Below, piece by piece: positions 42,030 to 50,399 of a DNA stretch of 64,000 bases (positions within the stretch are counted from its first letter, which is position 1; every line of letters begins with the position of its first letter). Below the pieces are notes generated by a model that searched no databases, was not told where the DNA came from, and saw nothing but the letters and a program-made list of their open reading frames with translations. Source of the stretch: Chryseobacterium sp. (GTDB taxonomy: Bacteria; Bacteroidota; Bacteroidia; Flavobacteriales; Weeksellaceae); assembly GCF_008014695.1 (NCBI RefSeq), contig NZ_VOXE01000003.1, positions 584,313 to 648,312 on the forward strand. Reading direction: 5' to 3'. The translations under genes and the position numbers were made by a program.

Positions 42030-42797
42030 ATGAACAACGGATTTGTACACCACGAAATCAAAAACAATATAGCCGAAATCACTTTCGGACACCCAAAAAG
42101 CAACTCTTTACCCGGAGAAATTCTCGAAAAACTAGCGCAAACCATTCTGGACAGTAGTAAAGACAGCAGCGTTAAAGCGATTCTTTTAAAATCAGACGGC
42201 GAAAAAGCCTTTTGTGCAGGTGCCAGTTTCGACGAATTGCTTTCCATTGAAGAGCTTGAAACTTCGACGAAATTCTTCGGCGGTTTTGCAAAAGTGCTCA
42301 ATGCGATGCGCAACTGCGGAAAACTGGTCATCGTTCGGGTTCAGGGAAAAACTACGGGCGGTGGAGTAGGAATCGCCTGTGCCGCGGATTACTGTTTCGC
42401 GACGGAAGATGCTGCGATGGCGTTAACGGAACTCAATTTGGGAATCGGGCCGTTTGTGATCGGGCCTTATGTGGAAAGAAAAATCGGAAAATCGGCCTAC
42501 GAAGCCATGTCGATCGACGCAGATTTCCGGAGCGCTGAGTGGTGCGAAAAGCACGATGTATATCACGTGGTGTCTTCAAGTACTGTTGAAATGGATAAAA
42601 AACTTCAGGATTTTCTTGAAAAACTTTCAAACAGAAGTTCTGACGCACTGGCTTTGATTAAAAAAGTTTCGTGGGAAGGCACAGAACATTTCGAAAACCT
42701 CATGCCGGAAAGAATCCACATGAGCGCGAGCCTAATTCTGGAAGATTCAGCAAAACAAAATATTGAAAAAATTAAAGAAAGACTGCGCGCTAAATAG
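42030..42797 (+). CDS. paaF: Enoyl-CoA hydratase/isomerase family protein (PaaF-like)
   Basis: This 255-residue crotonase-fold protein is the last gene of the paa operon, the right place for PaaF, which hydrates 2,3-dehydroadipyl-CoA. Oxyanion motif GEKAFCAGASFDEL and the catalytic Glu in ALTELNLGIGP are visible; the second Glu of classical hydratases is not clear in the following GPYVERKIG segment, so substrate specificity is uncertain. Confidence 0.75.
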   Translation: MNNGFVHHEIKNNIAEITFGHPKSNSLPGEILEKLAQTILDSSKDSSVKAILLKSDGEKAFCAGASFDELLSIEELETSTKFFGGFAKVLNAMRNCGKLVIVRVQGKTTGGGVGIACAADYCFATEDAAMALTELNLGIGPFVIGPYVERKIGKSAYEAMSIDADFRSAEWCEKHDVYHVVSSSTVEMDKKLQDFLEKLSNRSSDALALIKKVSWEGTEHFENLMPERIHMSASLILEDSAKQNIEKIKERLRAK

Positions 42798-42828
42798 TTT
42801 TAACGTAATTTTTCGTAAAAATTTAGAC

Positions 42829-42861
42829 AAGAAAAGCAAAGATCAAATCTTTGCTTTTCTT
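42829..42861. terminator. Bidirectional terminator after the paa operon
   Basis: A 15-bp stem (AAGAAAAGCAAAGAT / ATCTTTGCTTTTCTT) with a CAA loop and A/T-runs on either side; it can end both paaF and the converging methyltransferase gene. Confidence 0.9.
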
Positions 42862-42862
42862 T

Positions 42863-44464
42863 TTAGGCTTTCAGCAGATTGATCGAAACCGTTGCCAGGT
42901 CAGAATCCGGATATTTTTTGAACAGATCTTTATCAACCGTCAAACCGACTTCATTACAAATTTTATGGAAAACATCCACTTCCACAATATACTGGTCGGA
43001 AAATCCGTGGGTGGCATCATAAGCTGTGGCGGCAGTTTCGCCGAGATGTTTGCTGGTAAGTTCAGGTTGTAAAGTATGAAGTTCAATGACGAGCAAACCG
43101 TTCTTTTTTATATACGGAAGCCATAGATTCAGATGTTCCTTCAGATTTTCTTCTACGAGTTTGTTCGGAATACGCGCGCCGCGAAAAGCAAACGCACCGC
43201 TTGAAGTAGAGATTCTGTCTGGATTCATATTCTTCGTGTCCTTCCAGATTCTGTTGTGATCCAGAAATGTCCGGATATTCACGAGATCCGAAAGATTGAT
43301 GTCGTAATTTTCCTTTAAATCGTTCGCCAGCAAATCCGGATTCCCAATGTCGCCCCAGATTACTTTTGCCCAGATGTCGTTGTTGATGAGGTTGGCGCGT
43401 GTAACATTCAGCGCAGCCTGGTTGTAATCGGCCCCGACCAGAAAAAGCGGATAATCTTCGAGCATTCTTCCGCGCAAAGTTTGCCTTTCAATCGTCTCAA
43501 AAATGTGTTGGATGAAGGCGCCGTTACCGCAACCCATATCCAGAATTCCTTTTGGCTGAAGATGAATCGGCTGGTTGAAGATGGAAACAATAAAATCTGT
43601 CACCACTTTAAAGTAAGTGGAGTGGGCGCCGCCGCTCCCCCAAACATTCATTTTGCGGTCCACGTGAATTTCGTCTTCGCCTTCTGCGGTTTCTCTCAAT
43701 TTTTTTGGATCTCCGAAAAGCAGGTCTTCCATCCGGTTAAACATCGGAAGATAAGATACGGTAACACCGTACGCAGTGGCGCGCCGCGCAAAGTACAGTC
43801 CGTTTTCAGTGAATTTATAGTTCTGATTCGTTTTCGTAAACCATCCTAAGTGGGTCAGGAAATCCAAAACCTTTTCAAAGTTTTCCGGATTTTTATGGAA
43901 CTCAACGGCCTGGAAGGAAGTTTCCATGAAATATTTGTGGAACATGCCGTTCATTCCGAGCTGAACAATGATCGGTCCGACCAGACAGCCTTCGATGTGT
44001 TTGAGGATTTGCTGCTGTACTTTTTGCTCATTTTCATCTTCTGAAATTTCAAGTCCGAAATGATTCATGAATTCATCAAAAAGCTGTACGAGATTATTGA
44101 ACGATTCAGGTTCCAGTTGCTGAAAATTAAAAGTCATGGATTCTTTCTGAAAAGGGATCACTTCTTCATACATTTTCGCAAATGAAAGCAGAAATCCCGT
44201 GTTGGCGTTCGCCGAAACTGTCACGGATTCATCATTGTTGTTCAGATGATAATCCACAAAACCCTGCGAAGCCAGAACGCGGAGCGCAACATTCAGGTAG
44301 CCTTCGTTGCTTTCCATTTTTTCTGAAAATTCTTTCAGCGTGATTTTTCCCGACCTTAAAATTTGGTCAATGATCTCTTTTTTTTGAAGTGCAGCGACGA
44401 CCGGAGCGGTAACGATACCGTCGAGATGTCTGAAAATGGAACTTCGGAGCTCTTTTTTGTCCAT
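42863..44464 (-). CDS. Class I SAM-dependent methyltransferase-like protein (large)
   Basis: This 533-residue protein has an N-terminal winged-helix-like section (about 1-85), a middle helical part with a second WH-like region (about 150-260) and a Rossmann-fold methyltransferase domain (about 290-533) with the SAM motif ILDMGCGNGAFIQH. Tandem WH-plus-MT layouts resemble methyltransferases tied to secondary metabolites (AprA-related) but the substrate is unknown. It runs opposite to the paa operon and shares its terminator. Confidence 0.75.
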   Translation of the reverse strand: MDKKELRSSIFRHLDGIVTAPVVAALQKKEIIDQILRSGKITLKEFSEKMESNEGYLNVALRVLASQGFVDYHLNNNDESVTVSANANTGFLLSFAKMYEEVIPFQKESMTFNFQQLEPESFNNLVQLFDEFMNHFGLEISEDENEQKVQQQILKHIEGCLVGPIIVQLGMNGMFHKYFMETSFQAVEFHKNPENFEKVLDFLTHLGWFTKTNQNYKFTENGLYFARRATAYGVTVSYLPMFNRMEDLLFGDPKKLRETAEGEDEIHVDRKMNVWGSGGAHSTYFKVVTDFIVSIFNQPIHLQPKGILDMGCGNGAFIQHIFETIERQTLRGRMLEDYPLFLVGADYNQAALNVTRANLINNDIWAKVIWGDIGNPDLLANDLKENYDINLSDLVNIRTFLDHNRIWKDTKNMNPDRISTSSGAFAFRGARIPNKLVEENLKEHLNLWLPYIKKNGLLVIELHTLQPELTSKHLGETAATAYDATHGFSDQYIVEVDVFHKICNEVGLTVDKDLFKKYPDSDLATVSINLLKA

Positions 44465-44695
44465 AATGTACGTTGAAATGAGGTTGTATAAATATAGGGA
44501 TTTTTTAAGTCCGCAACCAGGTAAATTTCCAAAGCACCATCCTTTACAATAGAAATATGTCTATGTTGAGATTCTTCACTTCGCAATGCTTCGTTCAGAA
44601 TGACATTGTCTCTCATTAAAATCAATTGGTGTCGTGGCAACAATCAGATCATTCAAAAAAAGCAAAAAACATTTTGCCGTTTAAAATTAAATATT

Positions 44696-44714
44696 AACTT
44701 TGTAATTCAAAGTT
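44696..44714 (+). promoter_or_regulatory. Operator/promoter: AACTTTG-N5-CAAAGTT overlapping the -7 box
   Basis: A perfect 7-bp inverted repeat (AACTTTG TAATT CAAAGTT) ends 6 bp before the ATG of the membrane protein gene. Its left arm plus preceding T reads TAACTTTG, a consensus -7 box, with TTTG at 44673 at about -33. The same 19-bp pattern recurs at 46196. A regulator bound here would block transcription; the winged-helix gene at 45885 is the natural candidate. Confidence 0.65.
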
Positions 44715-44720
44715 CTTTTT

Positions 44721-45338
44721 ATGGAATCAAAAAATTATCACGAAGACCTGTCGCACATCCGCACGATGATGGAGCGCAGTTCACGGTTTATTTCATTGAG
44801 CGGACTTTCCGGTGTTTTCGCCGGACTGGTGGCTTTACTCGGCGCAGTGTATGTGTATTTTGTTTTTCAGCGCGAAGAAATCAATTATTTTGACGGAAAC
44901 AGAAACGTCTTTACTCCGGATTTGGTGCAGGAACTTGTAATGATCGGAATTGTGATCCTCGTTCTCGCGGTTTTATCAGGTTATTTTTTCACCGCAAGAA
45001 AAAGCAAGGAAAACAACCTGAAAATCTGGGATCAAACCACGAAAAGACTGCTGTTTAATTTTGCAGTTCCGTTGGTAACGGGCGGATTCTTCTGTCTTGG
45101 GCTTTTGTATCACCATATGTTCGTGTTTATTGCCCCTGCAACATTGATTTTTTACGGATTGGCTTTGGTAAATGCTTCAAAATATACTTTTACCGACATC
45201 CAGAATTTGGGTTACTGTCAAATTGTTCTTGGCCTGCTTTCCTTCTTTTTTCTGGGATGGGGATTGGCGTTCTGGGCTCTTGGATTCGGGCTGCTGCATA
45301 TTGTGTATGGAATTTTGATGTTTAAAAAGTATAAATAA
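44721..45338 (+). CDS. Multi-spanning membrane protein
   Basis: This 205-residue protein has six or so hydrophobic helices, after a short soluble N-terminus (MESKNYHEDLSHIRTMMERS), with LSGLSGVFAGLVALLGAVYV as the first. Family unknown to me; Chryseobacterium carries similar proteins next to winged-helix regulators. It precedes the AT-rich gene and the winged-helix gene, with stop/start overlap (TAATG) to the former. Confidence 0.75.
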   Translation: MESKNYHEDLSHIRTMMERSSRFISLSGLSGVFAGLVALLGAVYVYFVFQREEINYFDGNRNVFTPDLVQELVMIGIVILVLAVLSGYFFTARKSKENNLKIWDQTTKRLLFNFAVPLVTGGFFCLGLLYHHMFVFIAPATLIFYGLALVNASKYTFTDIQNLGYCQIVLGLLSFFFLGWGLAFWALGFGLLHIVYGILMFKKYK

Positions 45339-45883
45339 TGTATTTTATTTCATTTTTAATCTTATTATTTTTTCTAGGGGTTACTTTAATTTTACCAGTA
45401 ACTTATTTATTAACAAAAAAGAAAATCTATTTAAATTTATTTTTGGGGATTTGGGGAGTCATTATTGTAATTATTTGTATTTTATTTGTTAATGACTTTA
45501 TTAACAGCAAAACAAAAGTTGACAAAAAAGATATATATGGAACTTATGTGGTTGATAGAAAGATGTTTAAAGGGAAAAATGCAAATTGGCAATATGAACA
45601 TTTTACCTACAAGATTAAAGAAAATAATGATTTTACTTTCTATGAATATTTTAATAATGGTTCAATTAAAAGTATTCATAAAGGTCGAATCAAATTTGTA
45701 GACGGATACACAAGTCCACACTTAATGATAATTAATTTAGCACCTAATCACCAGGTGGTTGACAAAGAACCATTACTGGTTAGAAGTAATTGGAACTTTT
45801 ATTATGTTTTTAAATCCAAAAAATTTGGAAATATGTTTTTTATAAAAAAGAAACATGGAATTTTCAGCAATTTCGAAAATTAA
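45338..45883 (+). CDS. AT-rich membrane-anchored hypothetical protein
   Basis: This 181-residue protein has two N-terminal hydrophobic segments (about 1-25 and 30-52), then a soluble domain (about 60-181) with IYGTYVVDRKMFKGKNANWQ and YYVFKSKKFGNMFFIKKK. No family is recognised. It is far more AT-rich than the genes on both sides, and its ATG overlaps the stop of the upstream gene, so it may have been inserted into an older operon. Confidence 0.7.
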   Translation: MYFISFLILLFFLGVTLILPVTYLLTKKKIYLNLFLGIWGVIIVIICILFVNDFINSKTKVDKKDIYGTYVVDRKMFKGKNANWQYEHFTYKIKENNDFTFYEYFNNGSIKSIHKGRIKFVDGYTSPHLMIINLAPNHQVVDKEPLLVRSNWNFYYVFKSKKFGNMFFIKKKHGIFSNFEN

Positions 45884-45884
45884 A

Positions 45885-46175
45885 ATGATCAACATCAGTA
45901 AACTCAACAAAGAATTTGAAAGCCGCGTCAGACTGGGGATTATGTCCGTTCTGATGGTGAACGACTGGGTTGATTTTACAGAAATGAAAAATCTGCTCCA
46001 AATTACCGACGGCAATCTTGCGAGTCACAGCACCGCCTTGGAAAAATCAAAATATATAGAAGTGAAAAAGGAATTTGTCGGCAAAAAACCAAAAACCTCT
46101 TACCGCGCAACAGTTTCTGGGAAAAAAGCCTTCAGTGAGCATTTAACCGCGCTCGAAAAATTACTGGGCAGGTAA
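45885..46175 (+). CDS. Winged-helix DNA-binding transcriptional regulator
   Basis: This 96-residue protein (start at ATG 45885, right after the upstream stop; a 106-residue version would overlap it) is a single winged helix. It shows SRVRLGIMSVLMVNDWVDF, then EMKNLLQITDGNLASHSTAL as the recognition part, and YRATVSGKKAFSEHL as the wing/dimer end. This pattern is the HTH_34/MarR-like small regulator common beside membrane-protein operons. The shared inverted repeats at 44696 and 46196 lie before both transcripts around it, so autoregulation is probable. Confidence 0.85.
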   Translation: MINISKLNKEFESRVRLGIMSVLMVNDWVDFTEMKNLLQITDGNLASHSTALEKSKYIEVKKEFVGKKPKTSYRATVSGKKAFSEHLTALEKLLGR

Positions 46176-46195
46176 ACCAATTTTTTTTATCATTT

Positions 46196-46214
46196 AACTT
46201 TGAAATACAAAGTT
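46196..46214 (+). promoter_or_regulatory. Operator/promoter: second AACTTTG-N5-CAAAGTT copy
   Basis: The 7-bp arms are identical to the 44696 copy (spacer AAATA). TAACTTTG again matches the -7 consensus. It lies 70 bp before the DUF4173 gene. Confidence 0.65.
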
Positions 46215-46283
46215 CTTTGAATAAATAAACTTCGTCATTAAAAAAATAGAACCATAACCAAACAACCTTAAATCTTTATCAAA

Positions 46284-47639
46284 ATGAAAACACATCACTT
46301 AATCCTCCTCACAACGGTCCTCTTCATCACACTTTTTTACGGCGAAGACATGGGACTTAATTTCGGAATTCTCGGCATCGCGTATGCTTTGCTCACGCTT
46401 TTTAACACACCGGAAGGAAACCGGACCCGGACTTTTTTAATCCTTTTTGTTACCAGCATCCTGTCGAGCGTAGCTTTCGCATGGTACGGCGATTTTGTTT
46501 CATTTCTGGCGGTTTTTACTTCGCTGTTTTTGCTTGCATTTAAATCCAGGAACAGGGAGCTGAAATCTCTTTTTGTCATTCCGGTATTTGCAGTAAGTTT
46601 CATTACCTTTATTTACCGGGTCTTTAAATTTGATGAATGGCTTCCGAAAAGGAATACATCGGCAACACTGAAGAAATTTATTGCAGTCATCCTGATTCCT
46701 GCCCTTTTTATTGTGGCTTTCTTCGGGATTTATTCTTTGGGAAGCGAACATTTCTCCAACATTTTTACCGGTTGGGAGTTTGATTTTCACGTTTGGGAAT
46801 TTATCGTACTGGGCGCGCTGGGCTTCTTCATTGCCTTTAACTTCTGGAATTTTAAAATCGAAAATTTCATCTTCAGCTGGAACCATCATTTAAAAAATGA
46901 TTTCCTGAACGAAGACAGAATCCAGAAACCGACTTATTCATTTCTGGACCTCAGTTCAGAACGAAAAAGCGGCGTGATTTCTCTTCTCGCGCTGAATGTG
47001 CTGCTTCTGGTTTTTATCATCACCTTTAATTATGAGCAGTTTGTGGAAATTCCGAAAACCCCCAACCAACTTTCTGCTGAAACGCATGACCGCGTCAATG
47101 CAGTTATTTTGTCCATTATCATGGCGGTTCTGGTCATCATGTTTTACTTTAAAGGCAGTTTCAACTTCGACGACAAAGCGAAGCCACTTAAACTTCTGGC
47201 GAAAATCTGGATTTTTCTGAATGTCGTTTTGGTGATTTCGGCGGTGGCAAAAAACTCAGAATACATCATCAATTTCGGTTTGACCTACAAAAGGCTCGGA
47301 GTTTATGCGTTTCTTATTCTTTCTTTGATCGGTCTTGCCTTGACTTTTTTGAAAATTAAAAACCGCAAAACCAATGCCTACCTTTTTAACCATATCTGCT
47401 GGTATTTTTATGGAACAGTTTTGGCTGCGAGTTTCATCAACTGGGGGAATCTCGCAACTTCTTATAACATCACGAACAACAAGGGCAGTTTTGAGTTTTT
47501 ACAGTCTCTGAATTATAATGATGAGTTGCTGAAAGAGCATTTCCCTGAAAAAATGAAACATGGGAAAGATATTTACAACGAATTTATATACAGAGACTCC
47601 TTCCTCTCCAAAATCATTTATTACGAAACATTAAAATAA
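46284..47639 (+). CDS. DUF4153/DUF4173 family membrane protein
   Basis: This 451-residue integral membrane protein has about 11-12 hydrophobic segments. The pattern of helices with a central THDRVNAVILSIIMAVLVIM and the C-terminal soluble end fits DUF4173/DUF4153, a family often next to small winged-helix regulators; function unknown. It is followed 3 bp later by a small lipoprotein gene, thus one transcript. Confidence 0.8.
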   Translation: MKTHHLILLTTVLFITLFYGEDMGLNFGILGIAYALLTLFNTPEGNRTRTFLILFVTSILSSVAFAWYGDFVSFLAVFTSLFLLAFKSRNRELKSLFVIPVFAVSFITFIYRVFKFDEWLPKRNTSATLKKFIAVILIPALFIVAFFGIYSLGSEHFSNIFTGWEFDFHVWEFIVLGALGFFIAFNFWNFKIENFIFSWNHHLKNDFLNEDRIQKPTYSFLDLSSERKSGVISLLALNVLLLVFIITFNYEQFVEIPKTPNQLSAETHDRVNAVILSIIMAVLVIMFYFKGSFNFDDKAKPLKLLAKIWIFLNVVLVISAVAKNSEYIINFGLTYKRLGVYAFLILSLIGLALTFLKIKNRKTNAYLFNHICWYFYGTVLAASFINWGNLATSYNITNNKGSFEFLQSLNYNDELLKEHFPEKMKHGKDIYNEFIYRDSFLSKIIYYETLK

Positions 47640-47642
47640 AAT

Positions 47643-48179
47643 ATGAAAAAGTTACTCATCTTAATTCCGCTCATCGCATTGTCCTGTAATAAAAAAGAGG
47701 CAGTTACAGAAACTTCCGTGAATTCGGATTCTGTGAAGGCTGCAGATCAACTATCGGTGGAAGGAACAATAGATTCTTCTGCAATTAAGGATTCTATGAT
47801 CAACAATGCACCTGCAACAAAAGAAGTTCTACGGGAAGGAGTGATGCGTGAAGTGGAAGGCAATGAAATCATCAGAACTGCACCTGCAGAACAGCTTCCG
47901 TTCACCATTGGGGAAGAGTTTACAAAAGAGAATCAGAAATTCATTCTGAAGATCAAAGATTATAAAAATCCGAAACTTTCAGTTAAAATAGCCAATGCTG
48001 ATCCAAATCTTAATGTCCGCATTAACCAGATTAGATTTCCGGATGGAACTTTTGACGGTCCTTTTGGAAGAGAAGTATCGGTGGATACGCCTAAAAAGGG
48101 AGAATACTGGATTATTGTCGGTCACAATCTGATGGCTGACGGCAAGATGACAGGGAAATTCTCCTTGGAGATCGAATGA
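47643..48179 (+). CDS. Putative lipoprotein
   Basis: This 178-residue protein has a lipobox (MKKLLILIPLIALSCNKKE, Cys15), a Ser/Asp-rich linker (about 20-60) and a beta-type domain (about 85-178) with FTIGEEFTKENQKFILKIKD, RINQIRFPDGTFDGPFG and GEYWIIVGHNLMADG. It resembles domains of inhibitor-like or DUF lipoproteins, but no named family is recalled. It directly follows the DUF4173 gene. Confidence 0.7.
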   Translation: MKKLLILIPLIALSCNKKEAVTETSVNSDSVKAADQLSVEGTIDSSAIKDSMINNAPATKEVLREGVMREVEGNEIIRTAPAEQLPFTIGEEFTKENQKFILKIKDYKNPKLSVKIANADPNLNVRINQIRFPDGTFDGPFGREVSVDTPKKGEYWIIVGHNLMADGKMTGKFSLEIE

Positions 48180-48264
48180 TAAGAGCAAACCGGTGTTAAT
48201 GTTGTGTTAATTGGAAAGTATGGTATAATTTCTGAAGCGTAAGTTGTTAATTAAAACAAAGATT

Positions 48265-48774
48265 ATGAAAAATATTTTTTTATCGGCGGTGGTAGCGACA
48301 GCAGGTTTAGTAAGCTGTTCAACCGTTTCATCCATCATGCAGAATACCTTTCCCTACAACGCCAATTTTTTGGTGACTTCGGGTTCACCCGCCAATCAAC
48401 AGCTTTCCAGTGTCTCGGTGGCGCAAAGTATTAACCAGATTTCCGGAGCAAGTGCCAATGTAAAAGACATCAGGGTTTCGAATGCCACGCTTACACTGCC
48501 TACAAATTCGAGTGTAGGAGTTTTTCAGTCGGTGAAAGTATATCTTTCTTCCAACGGAAGCAATGAAGTTCTGGCAGCTTCGCGGGAAAACATTTCAGAT
48601 AATGTTGGAAGTACGCTTACACTTGACGTTAACAGTTCACAGACTTTGGACAATATGATGCGTGCAGGAGCAGTACAGCAAAGATTTGTATATGTTCTGA
48701 AACAGTCGCCGACTTCAGATATTTCGGTGAAAACTTCAATCAGTTTCAGCAGTGTTCCGATTACTACACCTTAA
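48265..48774 (+). CDS. Putative lipoprotein, Ser/Asn-rich
   Basis: This 169-residue protein starts at ATG 48265; a TTG 21 bp upstream is less likely. Signal MKNIFLSAVVATAGLVSC with lipobox LVSC (Cys18). The mature part is rich in Ser, Asn, Thr and Val, typical of an extracellular beta-sandwich (LTLDVNSSQTLDNMMRAGAV). Family unknown. A terminator lies 22 bp after its stop. Confidence 0.7.
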   Translation: MKNIFLSAVVATAGLVSCSTVSSIMQNTFPYNANFLVTSGSPANQQLSSVSVAQSINQISGASANVKDIRVSNATLTLPTNSSVGVFQSVKVYLSSNGSNEVLAASRENISDNVGSTLTLDVNSSQTLDNMMRAGAVQQRFVYVLKQSPTSDISVKTSISFSSVPITTP

Positions 48775-48796
48775 TTGTTTTCTTATATATAAAATG

Positions 48797-48822
48797 AAGC
48801 CGGCTTTTTAGCCGGTTTTTTA
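48797..48822. terminator. Terminator between the lipoprotein gene and dtd
   Basis: A stem around GCCGGC / GCCGG (48797-48818) with a TTTT loop and T-run; serves the plus-strand gene and abuts the dtd stop. Confidence 0.75.
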
Positions 48823-49269
48823 TTGTTTTGTTTTGGAATCCATCACGATGGTCACAGGTCCGTCGTTTAGAAGAGTGACTTTCATATCTGCACCGAAGAT
48901 TCCACTTTCTGTTTTAAGGCCTGATTTGGAGATTTCTTCGTGAAAATAATCAAAAAGAGGAATGGCTTTGTCGGGTTTTGCAGCTTTGATGAACGATGGC
49001 CGGTTTCCTTTTTTATAATCTGCAATTAAAGTGAACTGGCTGATGCAGAGAATTTCACCGGAAATATCAAGAACGGAAAGATTAAGTTTGCCTTCTTTGT
49101 CGCCAAAAATCCGGAGATTCAGGATTTTCTGAACGAGCCAGTCGGCATCGTTTTTTTCGTCTGCTTCATCAATGCCGATGAGCAAAAGCAGCCCGTTTTT
49201 AATCTGGCCTGCTGTTATCCCGTCAACCTTTACTTCTGCTTCAGATACGCGCTGAATAACTGCCTTCAT
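48820..49269 (-). CDS. dtd: D-aminoacyl-tRNA deacylase
   Basis: Dtd removes D-amino acids wrongly loaded on tRNA. The 149-residue protein starts MKAVIQRVSEAEVKVDG and has the two conserved motifs: SQFTLIADYKKGNRPSF (SQFTL) and NDGPVTIVMDSK (the NxGPVT motif). Full length. No clear partner; the next upstream gene is a lipoprotein on the same strand, 47 bp away. Confidence 0.95.
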   Translation of the reverse strand: MKAVIQRVSEAEVKVDGITAGQIKNGLLLLIGIDEADEKNDADWLVQKILNLRIFGDKEGKLNLSVLDISGEILCISQFTLIADYKKGNRPSFIKAAKPDKAIPLFDYFHEEISKSGLKTESGIFGADMKVTLLNDGPVTIVMDSKTKQ

Positions 49270-49316
49270 TGCATTTTCAAATTCATGGATAAATTAAGAG
49301 TTCCAAAAACAAGTTA

Positions 49317-49766
49317 TCAGTCATAAATCGACAGGATATTATTGTTCTGATCGTAATTATAAAGATAGGTTTTGGGCGGAACTGAAGCTACTGCAGTGGG
49401 TTGGCCGGTCAGCAGAATCCATTCGGAATTGTCTTGTGCACAAACGATTTTAATATCGTTCACAATATTTAATGTGGTGTTGGTATCGGGACAGAGATGC
49501 GGGGCATTCCGGTCATAGATTTTGAAACCATTGATTGTTCGCACTACGATTAAGCCTCTTGTTCCACAGCTCTGTTCATCCACATAAATCCAGCCGCCAA
49601 CCGTTTGAAGGTTGAAATAGGCGGGAAGATTCAGGTTCAGAACAACGTTGATGGCGACATTCGGAAAGCAGCTCACTACCTCCTGTCTGTTAGAGCAGGA
49701 ATTGAGATTTAAGGTGCTGAAAACCAAAAAGATTGCCAAAAAAAAGAGCCTTATATTTCTTTTCAT
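49317..49766 (-). CDS. Rieske-like lipoprotein lacking cluster ligands
   Basis: This 149-residue lipoprotein has a signal (ending LNLNSC, Cys24) and a small beta domain: GWIYVDEQSCGTRGLIVVRT, FKIYDRNAPHLCPD and the C-terminal YNYDQNNNILSIYD. The overall layout recalls Rieske ferredoxin-like lipoproteins of flavobacteria, but I see no CxH pair followed by CxxH, so it probably does not bind a 2Fe-2S cluster. Identification is tentative. Confidence 0.6.
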   Translation of the reverse strand: MKRNIRLFFLAIFLVFSTLNLNSCSNRQEVVSCFPNVAINVVLNLNLPAYFNLQTVGGWIYVDEQSCGTRGLIVVRTINGFKIYDRNAPHLCPDTNTTLNIVNDIKIVCAQDNSEWILLTGQPTAVASVPPKTYLYNYDQNNNILSIYD

Positions 49767-49778
49767 TTAAATAATTTA

Positions 49779-49786
49779 TATATTTG
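49779..49786 (+). promoter_or_regulatory. Candidate greA promoter -7 element
   Basis: TATATTTG fits the Bacteroidetes -7 consensus, 77 bp before the greA ATG. Confidence 0.5.
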
Positions 49787-49813
49787 TAAAACGAAATCAA
49801 AGAATAAACATTG

Positions 49814-49837
49814 TCCGACAAATGTCGGATAATTTTT
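49814..49837 (+). promoter_or_regulatory. Terminator-like hairpin in the greA leader
   Basis: TCCGACA AA TGTCGGA, flanked by further pairing bases, is followed by TAATTTTTTTA. It lies between the candidate promoter at 49779 and the greA start at 49864, where it could act as an attenuator; a dyad operator is the other reading. Confidence 0.5.
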
Positions 49838-49863
49838 TTATACTAACGTTAAATACAAAAGTT

Positions 49864-50334
49864 ATGGCAAGTTATGTTACCAAAGACGGTTTAGATAGAA
49901 TGAAAATTGAACTGGAACAGCTGGAAACCATCGAAAGACCAAAAATTACCCAGCAGATTGCTGAAGCAAGAGATAAAGGAGACCTTTCTGAAAACGCAGA
50001 ATATGATGCAGCAAAAGAAGCGCAGGGAATGCTCGAAATGAAGATTTCTAAACTGAAGGACATCATCATCAATTCCAAAGTGATCGACGAAACCAATCTG
50101 GATACTTCAAAAGTTTCCATCCTGACCACGGTGCGCCTAATGAACAAGGCTACGAAACAGGAACAGAAATTTACGCTGGTTCCCGATAACGAAAGTGACC
50201 TGAAAACAGGACGGATTTCTGTAAATACTCCCATTGCAAAAGGCCTGTTAGGCAAAGTTGTTGGCGAAAATGCTGACATCGTATTGCCGAACGGCAACCA
50301 GCTTTCATTCGAAATACTGGAGATTTCACTTTAA
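49864..50334 (+). CDS. greA: Transcription elongation factor GreA
   Basis: GreA rescues stalled RNA polymerase by promoting cleavage of the backtracked transcript. Start at ATG 49864 (MASYVTKDG) gives 156 residues, the normal length; the longer frame from 49822 overlaps the leader hairpin. The coiled-coil tip ARDKGDLSENAEYDAAKEAQ carries the acidic Asp/Glu that work in the polymerase channel. The C-terminal domain ends NGNQLSFEILEISL. HIT-family gene follows 65 bp later. Confidence 0.94.
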   Translation: MASYVTKDGLDRMKIELEQLETIERPKITQQIAEARDKGDLSENAEYDAAKEAQGMLEMKISKLKDIIINSKVIDETNLDTSKVSILTTVRLMNKATKQEQKFTLVPDNESDLKTGRISVNTPIAKGLLGKVVGENADIVLPNGNQLSFEILEISL

Positions 50335-50399
50335 TAAATGTTTTTTCAAATATTTTGTAATTTTACAGCGTCCAAAAGAGTCCATTTTAATTAAGAATC

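Noticed and set aside
44356-44643. 95-residue minus-strand ORF upstream of the methyltransferase
   Set aside because: It overlaps the methyltransferase start in another frame and has no recognisable features.
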